This document shows positions 13,201-25,600 of a stretch of 64,000 nucleotides of DNA, piece by piece. The number at the start of each line of letters is the position of its first letter. Position 1 is the stretch's first letter. This DNA is from Certhia americana (taxonomy: Eukaryota > Chordata > Aves > Passeriformes > Certhiidae): the NCBI GenBank assembly GCA_018697195.1, contig CM031859.1:54549949-54613948 (forward strand), given 5' to 3'. The position numbers were made by a program, and so were the translations under genes. The notes below the pieces were generated by a model. That model was not told where the DNA came from and searched no databases. It saw only the letters and a list, made by a program, of their open reading frames with translations.

Positions 13201-16200
13201 GGTTACATTAAAAATCTGTTTTCAAATTTCTTCTTGTCATTTGTGTTTTATTCTGAAGGTTTTTAGTTAGTCTCATATTTATCTCCTTGAAATCTCAGCA
13301 ATTTGGCATACACAGAGGCTGAATTTATGGTAAATACATCTGCATCTTTCAGCATGTCATGGAGCACCAGGTAGGCCAAAAAAATCCTTTGATCAGTTAT
13401 AATAAATGTCTTGGTTCAGATAACATCGAAAATATCCATTAACAAATAACATTACTGCTGAGATACGTACCATAATGGATTATGTCCAACTGTATTCTTG
13501 ATCATAGAGACATCTGATGATGTTGAGAAAATATAATTAGGAAATTTGATTTTAATACATCATAAACAAAATTAACATATGGAAAATGGTTCAGATAATA
13601 CTTTAGGAATCTAAAGAGAATTCTTATCATATTACAATGTCATATGTCAGACATTGCCATGAAAAGAAGAAAATATAAAATTAATTAGAGCGTTTCCAGT
13701 AAAAAGCACTTTTCATTGCAAAGTTCCATATGTCAAAACTGAAGATATTCACAGAAGGGGGTTGGTTTTAGTAAGTCCCAGGATAATTTAAATTTGAAAT
13801 TGTCGAAATACCTATTTTTTTTTCTTTAAAGCAAAATCCTTTTTTCAGACATAAGATTCTTTTTATTTTCTGCAGCAATTTTCATTACTGTATCATGAAA
13901 AAGTTTAAAAAATAAAAGTCAGTTATCAGAAAAAAGTAATGTTTTCACTAAACCAGTCTTTTTTTATTATTATAGCATCACACAGAATTTCTTTTCCTTT
14001 TCCCTTTGTCCTGAGTGAGCTTTGAAAGCTCAAAAATTCCTATAGATCAGAGACCTGCTTTGCATTCAACACTTACACAGATGTCAGCATTTGATTATGT
14101 CAGCATACTGTACCATTGGTTTTAGTTAGGAGTCACGAGACAACGTCGGTTGCAACCTGTCCAAACTTACAAATTCTTTATCTGAGGGCATATTTTTTTA
14201 ACATTTCTTTTCAGACAGATGTGAGTTTAAAATGGCTAACATTTTGCACTTTTTTTTCTCCTTAGATCTTCTTACATTATAAAAATAGCTATTGTGTGAT
14301 GTTAGGCCTTTCTTTATCATCCAGCAATAGACAGTTGATCCATCAGTGTGTATTTCATGTGCAAATTCTTTGATTTTCTGTTATACAGTTCGGTTGCTGG
14401 TTCTATGATATTTAAACGTCGTTCCTTTGATCTTAAATAAATTAATTTGGAACCACAAGTAATTGACTGATTTTCCTACAAAAAAAGCATTTAATACAGT
14501 ACTTTTTGACCTCTTCTCTCTCACAGGCTAAGAGAAATGTTAAATTCATGTCACGTTTAGCAGAACAGCAAATCTAGGCTTCTCAGCTACTCACTGCTTA
14601 ACTGGATGTTTTTAGTTAAGACTACGGTGTTGTCATGGCCAAAAAGGAGCTGCCTCTTCAGGAACAGTTCTGAAATCTGTGCAGGGACTACATGATAAAA
14701 GCAAAACTTTGACCTTCACACAGATCCTTATCATGAACAAAACCTAAGCACCAAAGCACTACTTTAATGCACGACTGAGACTTGAGTAAAAGGCAGCTCT
14801 CTGCTGTATCAGCTTCAGCTTTGCAGGATTTTATCAGGTAGGCTTGTACCTCTTTCCCCAGCTGCAGATGGAAAGGTCCTCACAAGCATAAGAGAACCAA
14901 ACAGCAAATGTCTGGTGCCTCTGGGCCAGTGGCACAGTGAAACTCTTGACAATTGTTCTGTCAGCCCTGTAATGTAATTCAGTCTTTATCTGTTTATCAG
15001 CTAATTATTGCTGGCAGGACAGTCACTGAATCTGTGCAGGCACCATGTCACTCGTTTTGGTGAGTGGCACAGCTCAGGCAGATGGACATTCGAGCCAGGA
15101 ATCATTAACATACTGATACATATCTATCACTTATTAATGGAGCAAGACTCTTAGGCATGTTCAACTGGACAGTTAAGAGGTCACAATGCCACACAATAGT
15201 GCTTTTAGGGCAAACTCTGATCCTCTCAGGCATCTAGTAAGGGAAGGAACAATGGCTTCAAATTCTCAGAGAAACATTTAGGGTCACCTTGTCAGTTGCT
15301 GACAGATTCTGCTGATGTCTACACATACTTGAATTAACCCAACTTTGACTTGGATCAAGGTCTCCTGTTTCTATGACCCATATAGGAAACCTTGGACTTC
15401 ATCGCCACATAAGCAAGTCTGATGGAGTTTTCTGCAGGGTCTGGGCTGGCTTGAGTTGGGGCTACATGGAATTTAGATTAAAATACTCCACCACACTAAA
15501 TAACCTTTCAAATCTCCCTGCAAGGTTCTTCTGAGGGAGAGAAATGCTATCTTGGCACCATGAGAGCTGATGAGAACTATTAGCAAAATCTGTTACCAGT
15601 GACCTCTTCTGAATGCGAAGGGACAAGTGAAGGGCAGGGAGGACATGGGTTAAGGTGTAATTGTGGGAGATGTTCACGTCCAAGTTAACACAGGTGCTCA
15701 GACTCTGGCAGCTGGCACACAGGATAAACCAAAACCCAGCAAGTCTCTACCTTGCTTCACTTTTCTGAGAAATAAACTAGAAATAAGTCAGCTACAATCC
15801 ATAGATTGTGTAGCATATGCAAGAAGGAAATTGAACAGTTGCTTAACCTGTCATTAAAAGTACAACCATCCACTTCATTATCTGATAGCCTGTAGAGGGA
15901 TTCTGAACTGTCCTGAATATCACCTGGACTCCTAATGCACTGTATTCTTAATTTAATTTCTCAGAACAGGAATGGCTCTATTGAAAAAGACTCACACTTT
16001 CAGTCTATTGTTTCCTAGAGAGGGGCACCACAACAGCCTCCTTCAGACTACAAACATCCGGTTTGTGGCCAAAAGCAGTCTATTACCTTCTTCATCTCCA
16101 TAACTGCTGCTTTTAATATTCCCTGTCCGACCAGCTGGGAAATCAGGAAAAAAATAAAGCAAAAATACATTGATATTTACAGTATTGGAACATCTTAGTG

Positions 16201-18003
16201 GTATGGAACTGCATGTAAAGAAGAACATACAGTTACAAAAGCATCTTCATGACAGAGTTAAAGACGACAATGATTTAGAAGCCAGTCAGCAGCAACATAT
16301 TGACACCTAAATCCTAAGGCAGATGTCTTCAGCTTTGAAGCCTTCATGTATCCTGTGGCTCACCTCCTGCCAGCCACCCTGCTATGACAGGAGATGAGAT
16401 TGTGCACACTTACACTCAAATTGCTCTCAGCACAGATGCCTCTCTTACACAGGTTTTGCCATGCCTTTGAGGTTATGCTAAACATGAGAAAATTCTACCA
16501 AGCGTGTAGCATAACAGGAGGTGTAGCATGTGAGAGGCTTATCATGCACATCTGTGCATCACTATTCAAGAGTGCCTGTTTGAAACATATTGAAGCAGAG
16601 AGGGTGAGTTCTGACTGGAAGTTGTCATCCACCTTCTACCCCTGAATTTTGACCCAGATTGATCTGGCCTTTCCTCAGTACTGCCTCCTCTGAGATACAG
16701 AGTCAAGAGGTGAGAAGTTTTGGTGTATTTGAGGTTAATGCTGTATGGCCCTCTAGCTTTAGAGGGTGCTCACTGTTAAAAGGTGAAACCTTATCACGCC
16801 AACCTCAGGACCATGCATGCAAATTTTGGATCAGTTAAGGCCAGATCAACTTTGAAATTAAAAAGGAGTTTTCTACCTGACATAGATCTAGATGTCAGGA
16901 CAAGCAGAAACCATAAAAATCACAAAAGCAATAGCAGAAAGTATCAGCATGTGCTCAGGCTTCATCCAGAACAGACATTATGTTATGCTGTGTTATGTTT
17001 AATAGATTCCAAATTATATCTGTGACTGGGTGAAATATGCTGAAGTTTGGCTACTTCCTGTCATTATGCATGCCAGTTCCTCTTAGTGATGATAAATACT
17101 GAGCCATAAACCTCTTCAGAGTTCAGAAGAGATTTCTTATTTTCAGAATGTTCTTCTGATGTTACAACAACATGACTCAGGACTTACCACATACAGCTGT
17201 TTCTTTTAATCTTGTGTACTTAGCTTCAATGTCAATTTTAGGCACTCCCCCTGGAGCTACATGAAAAATAAAGTTCTTCATCATTGCCCAGCTTTATGGA
17301 AATTCAGTGCAAGCAATCATGAGCTGAACCCTGAGTAGGTCACACTTACAAGAGTGAATGAAGGAGCTTAGTGACAATGACCGCTCAGAGTACTAAGCAG
17401 CACAGCCAAAATGAAGTGAAGGTGTGCTCAGGGTGCTCGCTGTCTCCGTGGTGCATGCTGACCTCACACCAACCATCCCCTTACCTCCAGGACCCCCTCC
17501 CCTCCCCACTGCCCAGCTTTTGAAAGGTTTGGGGCAGGGTTACCTTTTCTGAGGGATCTTTGGTTGCAGCTTAAAAAAATCGTAATTTCAGTGCTTATGT
17601 CATATTGAATTTTTTTAGCAGGAAAGAACTTTATGCCTCTCCTCCTTCTATTTTATGTTATCTTTATTTAACACCAAGTGAAATAAAAAAAGTACAGATA
17701 AAAAGGAAAGTGCTTGTTTGTATTTTACTTCTCCTATATTTCATTTCTTTTTTGGCTTTCTGCACCATACATTTAAATTTTTCTACTGTGTCTTTTAAAA
17801 GTTGCCTAAAGGTAACAAGTGAAATGGGACATTGCAATGCTGCAGTAATTGATTAATTTCAAATGAATACCTTTTATGGGATGTTTTTCAAAGGATTTCA
17901 AAGAAATCCCTGTTAATTTTGCCAGCCCCACTATTCAATTTGTAGACTTGAAATTAAATAGATGTATAGTATTCTATCAGTTCTGAGTGACTTCTGAAGA
18001 ATT

Positions 18004-18065
18004 TAGATTTATAATATTTTAATTTAGAATCTATATTAGAATATAGATTTATAATATTTTAATTT
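18004..18065. repeat. AT-rich direct repeat, 40-bp period
   Basis: A 22-bp sequence starting TAGATTTATAATATTTTAA occurs at 18004-18025 and again at 18044-18065, separated by 18 bases that include a partial inverted copy (GAATCTATATT). The block is nearly pure A/T. Confidence 0.9.
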
Positions 18066-19344
18066 TATTTCATCAGTCTTTAAGGAATATATTTGGAACT
18101 CTTAAGTGTCTGTAATTTATTACAAGAAAAAACTGTTGAATAAGCAGAGGTATCATTTATCTCTTCTGGCCTACAGCAGAATTGCTGTATTACTATACTG
18201 TAAACATACTGAGATAATTACTAATGGTGAGTGACAGAATACTCAACAGTTTGCCTATGGACAAGCTCACTCTGGATATCACTGACACTGAGGAGTTCTC
18301 ATGTACCACAGTGAAATCAAAGAAAATATTGTTTCTTCATGGATTTACAACATAAAGTTGCATTTTTATACAAATTGCAAATGCAGTAAAGGTCTTACAA
18401 GGTATTTAAAGTGTTCAAGTCACAGGGTTTGGTTTGGGGATTTTTTGTCTTTATGGCTTGTATTTGAGCTAAAAAAGATGTAAATTGCTACTGTTCTGCT
18501 CTCAGAGCATTTCAGCTACCAACTATGAAAGAGATTAACCAAGTAATTATGCAGCTTATATTTATGAGATGATTGACAAAAGTGCTGCAAAAGGTGAGGC
18601 ATTATAGGCTGAGAGTCACAGCATGTTTACAAGACACACAACTTTGTAAAAATTATGTCACTAATTTTCTGGTTATATTTCATAAGAATTTATTCTACAG
18701 ACCTGCTAACGTACTACAAACAGCCCACCACTCCTCATTCTTTTCTTCTGGTACATAAAATTTCTACAGTTCCTATATATTTTGGTAATCACAGGGATGA
18801 TATTGAAAAACAGGAAAAAGTATCTTTTCATATGCACACTGCTTTATGCCAGAAGATTTGCCATCTAATATTAGACAGCTGATTTCATACTTGACACAGA
18901 TTAGTGGTGCCTAAGACCTAGCATCTCTAGACCTATATTTGTCCATTAAATATCTTTGAATCTTTTGTAATTGCAAACTAGCTGGATGATAGCTTCCCAA
19001 GCATACAGAATTGCTCATTATATCAGCATCAGTGTCTGATTTGTGCTTTTGGCACTAGCACTAAATGGACCTGCAACTCCCATTTGTGCTAGAGGAGTCT
19101 TCCCTGAAGGGGGAGAAGAAAATGGAAAGTTGTGTTTTTTCACTTCCTTTAGTTTTTATTTTTGTTGTCACTAAATACTAGCTTCTACCTCCAGATAATA
19201 ATATGGAAATGCAGGTAATTAAATCAAAGAATTGTAAAAAATTCAGTGTTGAAAAGAAAGCTGTCACAAAATCCATTTGCACAGCATATGGAAAGAAAAA
19301 GAACAAGTGCAACTGGAGAAATTAATAAAACTTGACCACTGTAA

Positions 19345-20140
19345 TCTCCTAGAGAAGACTCTTGAGAAGTGAGTCTGCATGGATCTCATGAGGCTCAACA
19401 AAGCCAAGTAAGGGTCCTGTAAATGTGTTGGGGCAGCCCTTGGTATCAACAGAGATGGGGTGTGAAGAGATTGAGAGCAGCCCTGATGAAAAGAATTAGG
19501 AGTACTGGTGGTTGAAATGTTACACATGTGCACTTGCAGCCCAGAAGGGTAACCCTGACCTGGGCAGCATCCTGGCCAACAGGTGAGGGAGGGGATTCTG
19601 CACCTCTGCTCTACTCTGGTGAGACCACACCTGCAGGGCTGTGCCTAGCACTAGCACTGGAGTCACCAATATAAGAAGAACATGGATTTGTTGAAGTGGG
19701 ACCAAAGGAGAACCATGAAGATGGCTGGGGGAATGGAATAGCTCTCCTTTGAGGAGAGGGATGAGTTTGTTCAGCCTGGAGAAGAGAAGGCTCCACCAAA
19801 ACCTCATTGTGGCCTTCCAATACCTAAAGAGGGCCTACAAGAAGGCTGGAGAGGGAAGGACATGAAGTGTCCCTAGTTTTACTAGGGGAAATGGCTATAA
19901 ACTGAAGGAGGGTACCTTAAAGTTAGAGAATAGGAACAAATTCTTCACTAGCAGAGGGTGGTGACACACTGGAACATGTTGCCCAGAGAAGATGAGGATG
20001 ACTCACCCCTGTCTCAAAAGCAGACTGGATGGGACTTTGAATAACCTCATCCAGCTGAAGATGTCCCTGCAGGTTGCAGGGGGATTTGAACTAGGTAACC
20101 TTTAAAAGTCCCTTCCAACCCAAGCTGTTCTCTGATTCAA
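19345..20140 (+). mobile_element. CR1 LINE, 5'-truncated, plus strand
   Basis: The block matches the known layout of avian CR1: the last part of ORF2 (the stretch that in intact copies encodes NLMRFNKAK and the region after the reverse-transcriptase catalytic motif), then sequence reading AGCCTGGAGAAGAGAAGGCT at about 19775-19794, then the 3' untranslated end with TTAGAGAATAGGAACAAATT and CCCTTCCAACCCAAGCTG, finishing with TCTGATTC near 20138. CR1 moves by target-primed reverse transcription and leaves 5'-truncated copies, which is what is seen. ORF2 here is disrupted by many stops and indels, so the copy is dead. Divergence is visibly higher than in the copy at 29872. The exact left edge is uncertain by a few tens of bases. 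Open frames on the minus strand across 19264-19820 are antisense shadows. Confidence 0.93.
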
Positions 20141-21120
20141 AATGCTATGGAAATTCTCTAAGATCAGATGTACTGTACAAAGTAAACTTCTTAGGTTATG
20201 GCTTGGCCCTAAATGCATAGGATTTTTAAAATTATGATAATATTATTCAACATGATTAATTTAATTTGAAACTGGAACCATTCATGAGTACTGTGAAGTG
20301 AGAGCCGCTGGATGTGATTTGATAAGCTGGGGCTCAGTGATTTTTGTGCTTCTTTTCGACTGCTGAGATGTTCATCCTCCTCACTGTATGCTGGGTTTGC
20401 AGGATGGATCCAACCCAGATTGCACAGATAAATCTGTGGGTAGCTATGAGATCTGCTTCAGTGCACACCTGCAACTGCCAACTTTGTGCCAAAGCTGCAG
20501 GCACGTTCAGCAGATGGCTGGGAGCTTCTAGGGCATGACAGAACACATGGAGCCATTGTCCCCATCTAGACATAGTCAAATAGGAGACATTTTCCCTCTT
20601 GCACACACACACACAGAATCTATTTGGGGAAATAAAATGCAGATTTAAAAAAAATAATCCAACCCGAATTTGATAGAGAAAATAAGACACTGACACCAGA
20701 AATGAAGCTACCACAGGAATTTTATATCAAAGGTTACCCCTAAATAGCTCCAAGTTGCATTAATATTTTCTAGTTTGTGTTCAGAGTCCTCTAAAAGTCT
20801 TACTGCTTCTTTTTCTTCTTAAGCTTCAGATGGTCACATGCCTGTGAAATGTTTTGCTTGACTTGGGAGGGAGTACATTCTTCTGCTTTTCCATGCTAGA
20901 GTATGTTAGAGGCTTTTCTGCCTACTAATGAGAGGATGAGCTTAAACTGAGATCTTTTCTTTGAAGTTGAAAATCTTTGGTAGAGCCCTCACATTTCTAA
21001 GGATACTATAATCATCTTGATGGGAGAAAAAAAAAAAAAAAGAATTCTGGCTCTGTACCTATCTTCCTCCCACTCTCCCCCTCATTTTGTCTCTCGCTCT
21101 CTTTCATGCACATGTGCATG
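20141..21120. other. Unique DNA with short CA and A runs
   Basis: Contains a (CA)7 run at 20602-20615 and a 15-A run at 21027-21041. The 126-codon minus-strand open frame at 20334-20714 has no recognisable domain and reads a cysteine/valine run through the CA repeat, so it is not called. Confidence 0.6.
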
Positions 21121-21158
21121 TACACACACACACACATACACACACACACACATATATA
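21121..21158. repeat. (CA)n microsatellite with TATA end
   Basis: Three blocks of CA repeat interrupted by single T insertions and ending in TATATAA. Preceded from about 21057 by a CT-rich stretch. Likely length-variable among individuals. Confidence 0.95.
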
Positions 21159-21904
21159 ATCTCTCTCTATGGGGTACAGAAACAGCAACCTATAATGCAT
21201 GCATTTTTTTAACTGCACATTTATATCTACACAGGTACAGATAATTTTTTTCAAAATGACTCTTACCTGTAGCACATGCACACCGACACTCACACACCAT
21301 GCTTCAAGGACTTTACTTTTATCCTTTTCAGTACACTTTTATGTTTTTGACCTTTATTTTCTGCACACATCCTGTCAAATCTTTTGCAAATGAATTTTAT
21401 AGACACAAATATTTGCTCTAAAGGAATCTGGAATTATAAACACCCACACTCAAGGAGACTTTAAACATGAATACTTTGCTATGGAAATACTTGCATTCTT
21501 CACTCAGGGCATAAAATCTGCATCTTGTGTGACTGCTTCCCACCAGACAGCACAGCTTCAGTTACAATTATGCAGCATAATTCCCTGTGATAGAAGGATA
21601 GTGACAATAATCAATTCAAATGCATTCAGATAAATAATTTTAAAGTAAATGCATATTGCTGGAGGATGTTCAGCAAGCAGAAAAAAACCCCAGTAGCCTA
21701 ATATGCTATTTCTTGGGAATAGTTCTGTCTGCCCTTAAGCAGATATATTCTTTGGGAACACTTTAATGCAGTTCCTATAATTAGCGAGTACTTCATAATC
21801 ACCTTCTAGAGAATGAAATCTCTCTGTAGCACTTGGGTGTGCTTTGAAGGCATCGAAGCATACATGGTTCTTGTATCAGCAGAAGAAAGGTTGCAAGGCA
21901 AGAC

Positions 21905-21931
21905 GGGGGGGGGGGGTGGGGGGGGGGGTGG
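21905..21931 (+). repeat. G-tract, candidate G-quadruplex
   Basis: Twelve G, one T, eleven G, one T and two G in sequence. It has many ways of forming four G-runs. On the minus strand it encodes the proline run of an otherwise unremarkable 154-codon open frame (21806-22270). It lies directly next to the GC-rich patch at 21990-22440. Confidence 0.95.
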
Positions 21932-21932
21932 C

Positions 21933-22600
21933 TTTAAAACGTTGCCAGGAGGCATCAACATCATTTCACTGTAGTAGACTACATCTCTCCTCTTTGAAAA
22001 ATACTCGAGAAATCCTGGTCTCACTGGAGCCGCTGGGCATTTTGACAGCTGCTCCCCCAGCAATCCAGCTCGGGGAATGGCTTCATTTGCATTGAGCAGG
22101 GTGGGGGAGAGGTACGCGGGGACAGAGTCAGGTGCTCCTTCCCTTACCTGGATAAGGAGGTCACACCTGGGCTGGGCTCCTGGGGAGGCAGCTGGCAGCC
22201 CTCTCCCAGCCATTTCCCTTATGCCCTTGAGCCACTCCTGTTCTGCCCCGCGCACCCCTCTCCTGCTCACACCCCGGGGCTATGATGTCTACAGGCAAAA
22301 TGTGTTCCTTCAAGTAAGATTAACTGCCTGTGATAGCGTGGAAAGATCACCATGTGGTTTTTAACTCTTTGAGTGTCCTGGGACAAACTCTGTCCATGGG
22401 AGCTCCCCCTCCGGCTGCCACTGCCGCTCGCCACTACATCTTCTGTTGAATTGGCAAGCCAAGAGATGTAAAACTCATGTCTGACTATCAAGCTGATATA
22501 CTGTCATGCTTGGTAATTATTCTGTCAAGTGTCTTATGGGAGGCGAGAGCAGAAACAGCTGTGAAAAACCAGGCAAGAACTGTTGTTCTGGTAAATATCT
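21933..22600. promoter_or_regulatory. GC-rich patch, possible promoter/exon
   Basis: After the G-tract comes a TTTAAAA element at 21933-21939, then about 450 bases with raised GC and more CpG than the surroundings (for example near 22114, 22250 and 22410-22435). An octamer ATTTGCAT lies at 22085-22092, the site bound by POU/Oct factors in many promoters. A donor-like CAA followed by GTAAGA sits at about 22311-22319. The plus frame 22077-22364 and minus frame 21806-22270 are open but show no known domain. It is the most promoter-like sequence in the window, yet it is too CpG-poor for a typical island and no transcript evidence is available. Confidence 0.25.
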
Positions 22601-25600
22601 TTGAGCTTGTTGTTCAGTAATTGCATTGCTGTAGAAAGAACCAGAGTTTATATGACATATTTAATTTTGAGTGTAAAATTGGCCCAGTGAAAAAAAATGT
22701 CTAGAAAAGAAATTGTGCAAAAATTTTACATCTGATGCTGCTTGCCAGGTGTCTGAGAACTTAAAAAGAATAGACTAGGAAAAAAAAAAAAATCCCCAAA
22801 CTCTTTTAATGCCATTTATTCCCTTGTTTTTTGGGTTTTTTTTCTTTGCAAACTTGAATTTCAGAAGAGAGGGTTGCACATTTACATAATGCGTTAGCAG
22901 ATTACAGAGCCATCCCTGGACACCATGGACCCCTGAACCTCCTCATGTCAGTAGGCACCACCAAAAAATTCCATATGTCTCATTTTGAACCAAAGTAGGC
23001 TTTTATGACATATCATGTTAAAACGCATTTACCTAAAATAATTTCTCAGAAGTAATATACAGGATTAGAATTTATATTCTGTACAATTTAGACAATGATA
23101 GTGGTCTATGTCTCAAAAAAGCAGAGCAAAAAACTTATAACTAAATGTCTCTGTGGTAAGCTGATTAGACCAAGCCTTCACCTTTTGTGTAATATAACAC
23201 AACTCTTTGATTTCCTGTAGAATTTCTAATGCACTCAAGTTAGTGTGGTTCCACAATTACTGGAATACTTGGGGGGAAAAGTTGAAGACAACTGATCAAA
23301 CACTAGGCATCATTTTTGAGATGTTCAATTAAAATGTTTAAGGGGTCGATCTTTTTCAAATACCTGAAAGCAGCTACGTAATAGGGTGATTTTTGTTCAT
23401 TGTTGGAAGTTGAGGGGAAGAGCATTTGTAAGACTAACCTCTCTTGCAAGGATAAGTTAGATTAATGGTTTACAAAATGTTCTAGGTAATGTAGGTCTTT
23501 TACCTGCAGGGTTTTATGTAGGCAGGCATGTGAGAAGTCTGCAGTACTGCAGGGTTGGCATGCACAGCTGATTTAGATTCATACCTGCAAAGCCGGTAGT
23601 GATTTCATGTCATCAGAATGAATTTGGAACAGAATTCATTGCTTTTTCCAAGAGAAGCAATTTTTGAGAAGCCCTCCTGGTGCCGGTTAGACTTGTTCTT
23701 TCTTTAACATTCATATCTTTTGAACCATATGCCTCTAAGAAGGACGATATAAGGATATTGAAGGACTTTGGTCAAAGCATAAAACCAGATTCCTAATTCC
23801 TAGATTCTTTGTAAACAGTGCAGACATCCTGTGGGGCCTGGAGCTGGTCATCTAATTTTTTATGTGCCTTAAATTAATTTTCTCTGAAATTGTAAAATTT
23901 ATCCATCTTCCAAATAGGTAGCTGATACTAAAACTTATTTTTACTCAGGGACATGGCATATAATATTGACAAGAGGTGGCTGGGAGTTTCACTTCATCTC
24001 TGCTTCTATCACACTTTCAAATTATCTGTTCCTAAGATGTAAGTTGAGATGGACACAGCTCTGGGAGCTTCTAAGCCACATGTTCCACTGAGGTGCCAGT
24101 AGAGAGAATTGAAAATCTCCCATGAAAGCTCAGAAAATTAAACCTTACTACAGAGCAGAGTCGGTGTACATGCACACATACATATGCATATATACATATA
24201 TACATATCTATGCATAGATATCAGTCAATTTGCCTGATAAACCTAAATCATTCTGTGATTCCATAACATAAAATTAGGGCAGAATTGTTTTAGCTATGGG
24301 TTAAAATGGCTACATAAATCAGACATTTCTCTTTGCAATCCCAGCCACTGTCAGAGAAGGTATGTGGAGATTATCCTCTTAAGTACAGTAGGAATAAAGA
24401 GCAACCAGCCCTTTCCCTGCCTCTATTTCCAAGACTGCTTTTCTAGAGTTCTTGCAATAAGGTCTGAGTTTCCATCCCAGTTGAAGGTGACAATGTTTTC
24501 TTACCATCTGTTTACTTCTATCACAGCTTTCAAGAGGTTGTCATGTGATGAATTGCCTGGGACAGCAAGTTCTAGAAAGTCCCATTTTCTCTTCCTACAA
24601 AGGGCTGTCATTGTCTCTTCTGCTCAGTCACAAATGTGTCTTGCACATGTAGCAGGGAGGAGCACAGTCTCTAGCTGTATGGCAATGAAATTGTCTTCAG
24701 AGGGAAACTTGCCCATACTTAATAGACTATAATACCTTGTTGTGTTCTATAACAATAAGCTTGTCACAATCATCAAAAATTCATTAAAATGTACTCTTTA
24801 CCCTTTCAAAAAGAAGTCTCAAACAGGATGGGTAGTCATTAAAGAGGAAGCCATGAAACACTGTAGGATCAGCCTCTGAATGTATGGAATCTGAATTCAT
24901 TAAGTCCCACAGAACTTTGTAAAACTTCCCCTTCTAACTGAGGAAGAAACATGTCCCCTGTTGTTTTTTTTTTCCTACTAGAATAGTTGCAGTATATTAA
25001 GACACACCAGGTAAGCCAGAGTAAAACGTGTTTGGAGTTCTCATTTCAACTGCACGTTATGCACTTGCATTGTAATATATTCAAACTGACAGTTTCATTA
25101 TGGAGAATTAATCTAAATTATGTCTAGACATATATTTGCAAGAACAAGCATCACAGAGACTGGTGGCTGACTGTTCAAAGGAATTAAACAAGAAGATACC
25201 AGGCTTAAACCTTACAAATATACAGTTAAATTGATAAACAAAGGAGTAAATGAGTTTAGGTCCTGCTTCAGGAACAATACTAAAATCTTCTGCCTAGAAT
25301 TTTACTAGTTTACACATTCCTTCATCAGTTTACCATTTCAATTATCATCCCCTCTGCTGTAGGGATGTAATCCTGCTGTAATGCTACCACAGAAACCCAC
25401 CCAGTAAGAGTGTAGGGAAGTCACAGCAAGCCATAGGAAGCATAACAATTCCTGCCACTGTCAGTAAAAGTGCCTGGATATGACCATACTCTGAAAGAAT
25501 ATTGTGAATTTTGTATGGATATTTTATATCAAGTGTGTTGAGAGGCTTAGCTATCATTTTAACATTTGTAAAGTTGAAGACATAAATTTAGCACTGTTCC

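Larger units (their letters stand above)
9137..19344. other. Unique DNA, no gene recognised
   Basis: About 10 kb without a defendable gene or transposon. A GC-richer, CpG-poor patch at about 9340-9500 supports overlapping open frames on both strands but has no domain. A 20-A run lies at 10209-10228. An AT-rich 22-bp sequence is repeated with 40-bp spacing at 18004-18065. Other open frames (for example 15663-15857, 17605-17856, 19264-19533 minus) show no family resemblance; the last overlaps the CR1 start. Confidence 0.6.

Noticed and set aside
20334..20714. 126-codon minus frame with a cysteine-rich run
   Set aside because: The CVCVC run is a translated CA repeat; the rest resembles no family.
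21121..21158. CRISPR-like array
   Set aside because: The regular spacing is only a CA dinucleotide repeat; there are no repeat-spacer units, and the genome is a vertebrate.
21806..22270. 154-codon minus frame with a proline run
   Set aside because: The proline run is the translated G-tract; no domain recognised; the opposite strand is also open in part because of GC-rich composition.
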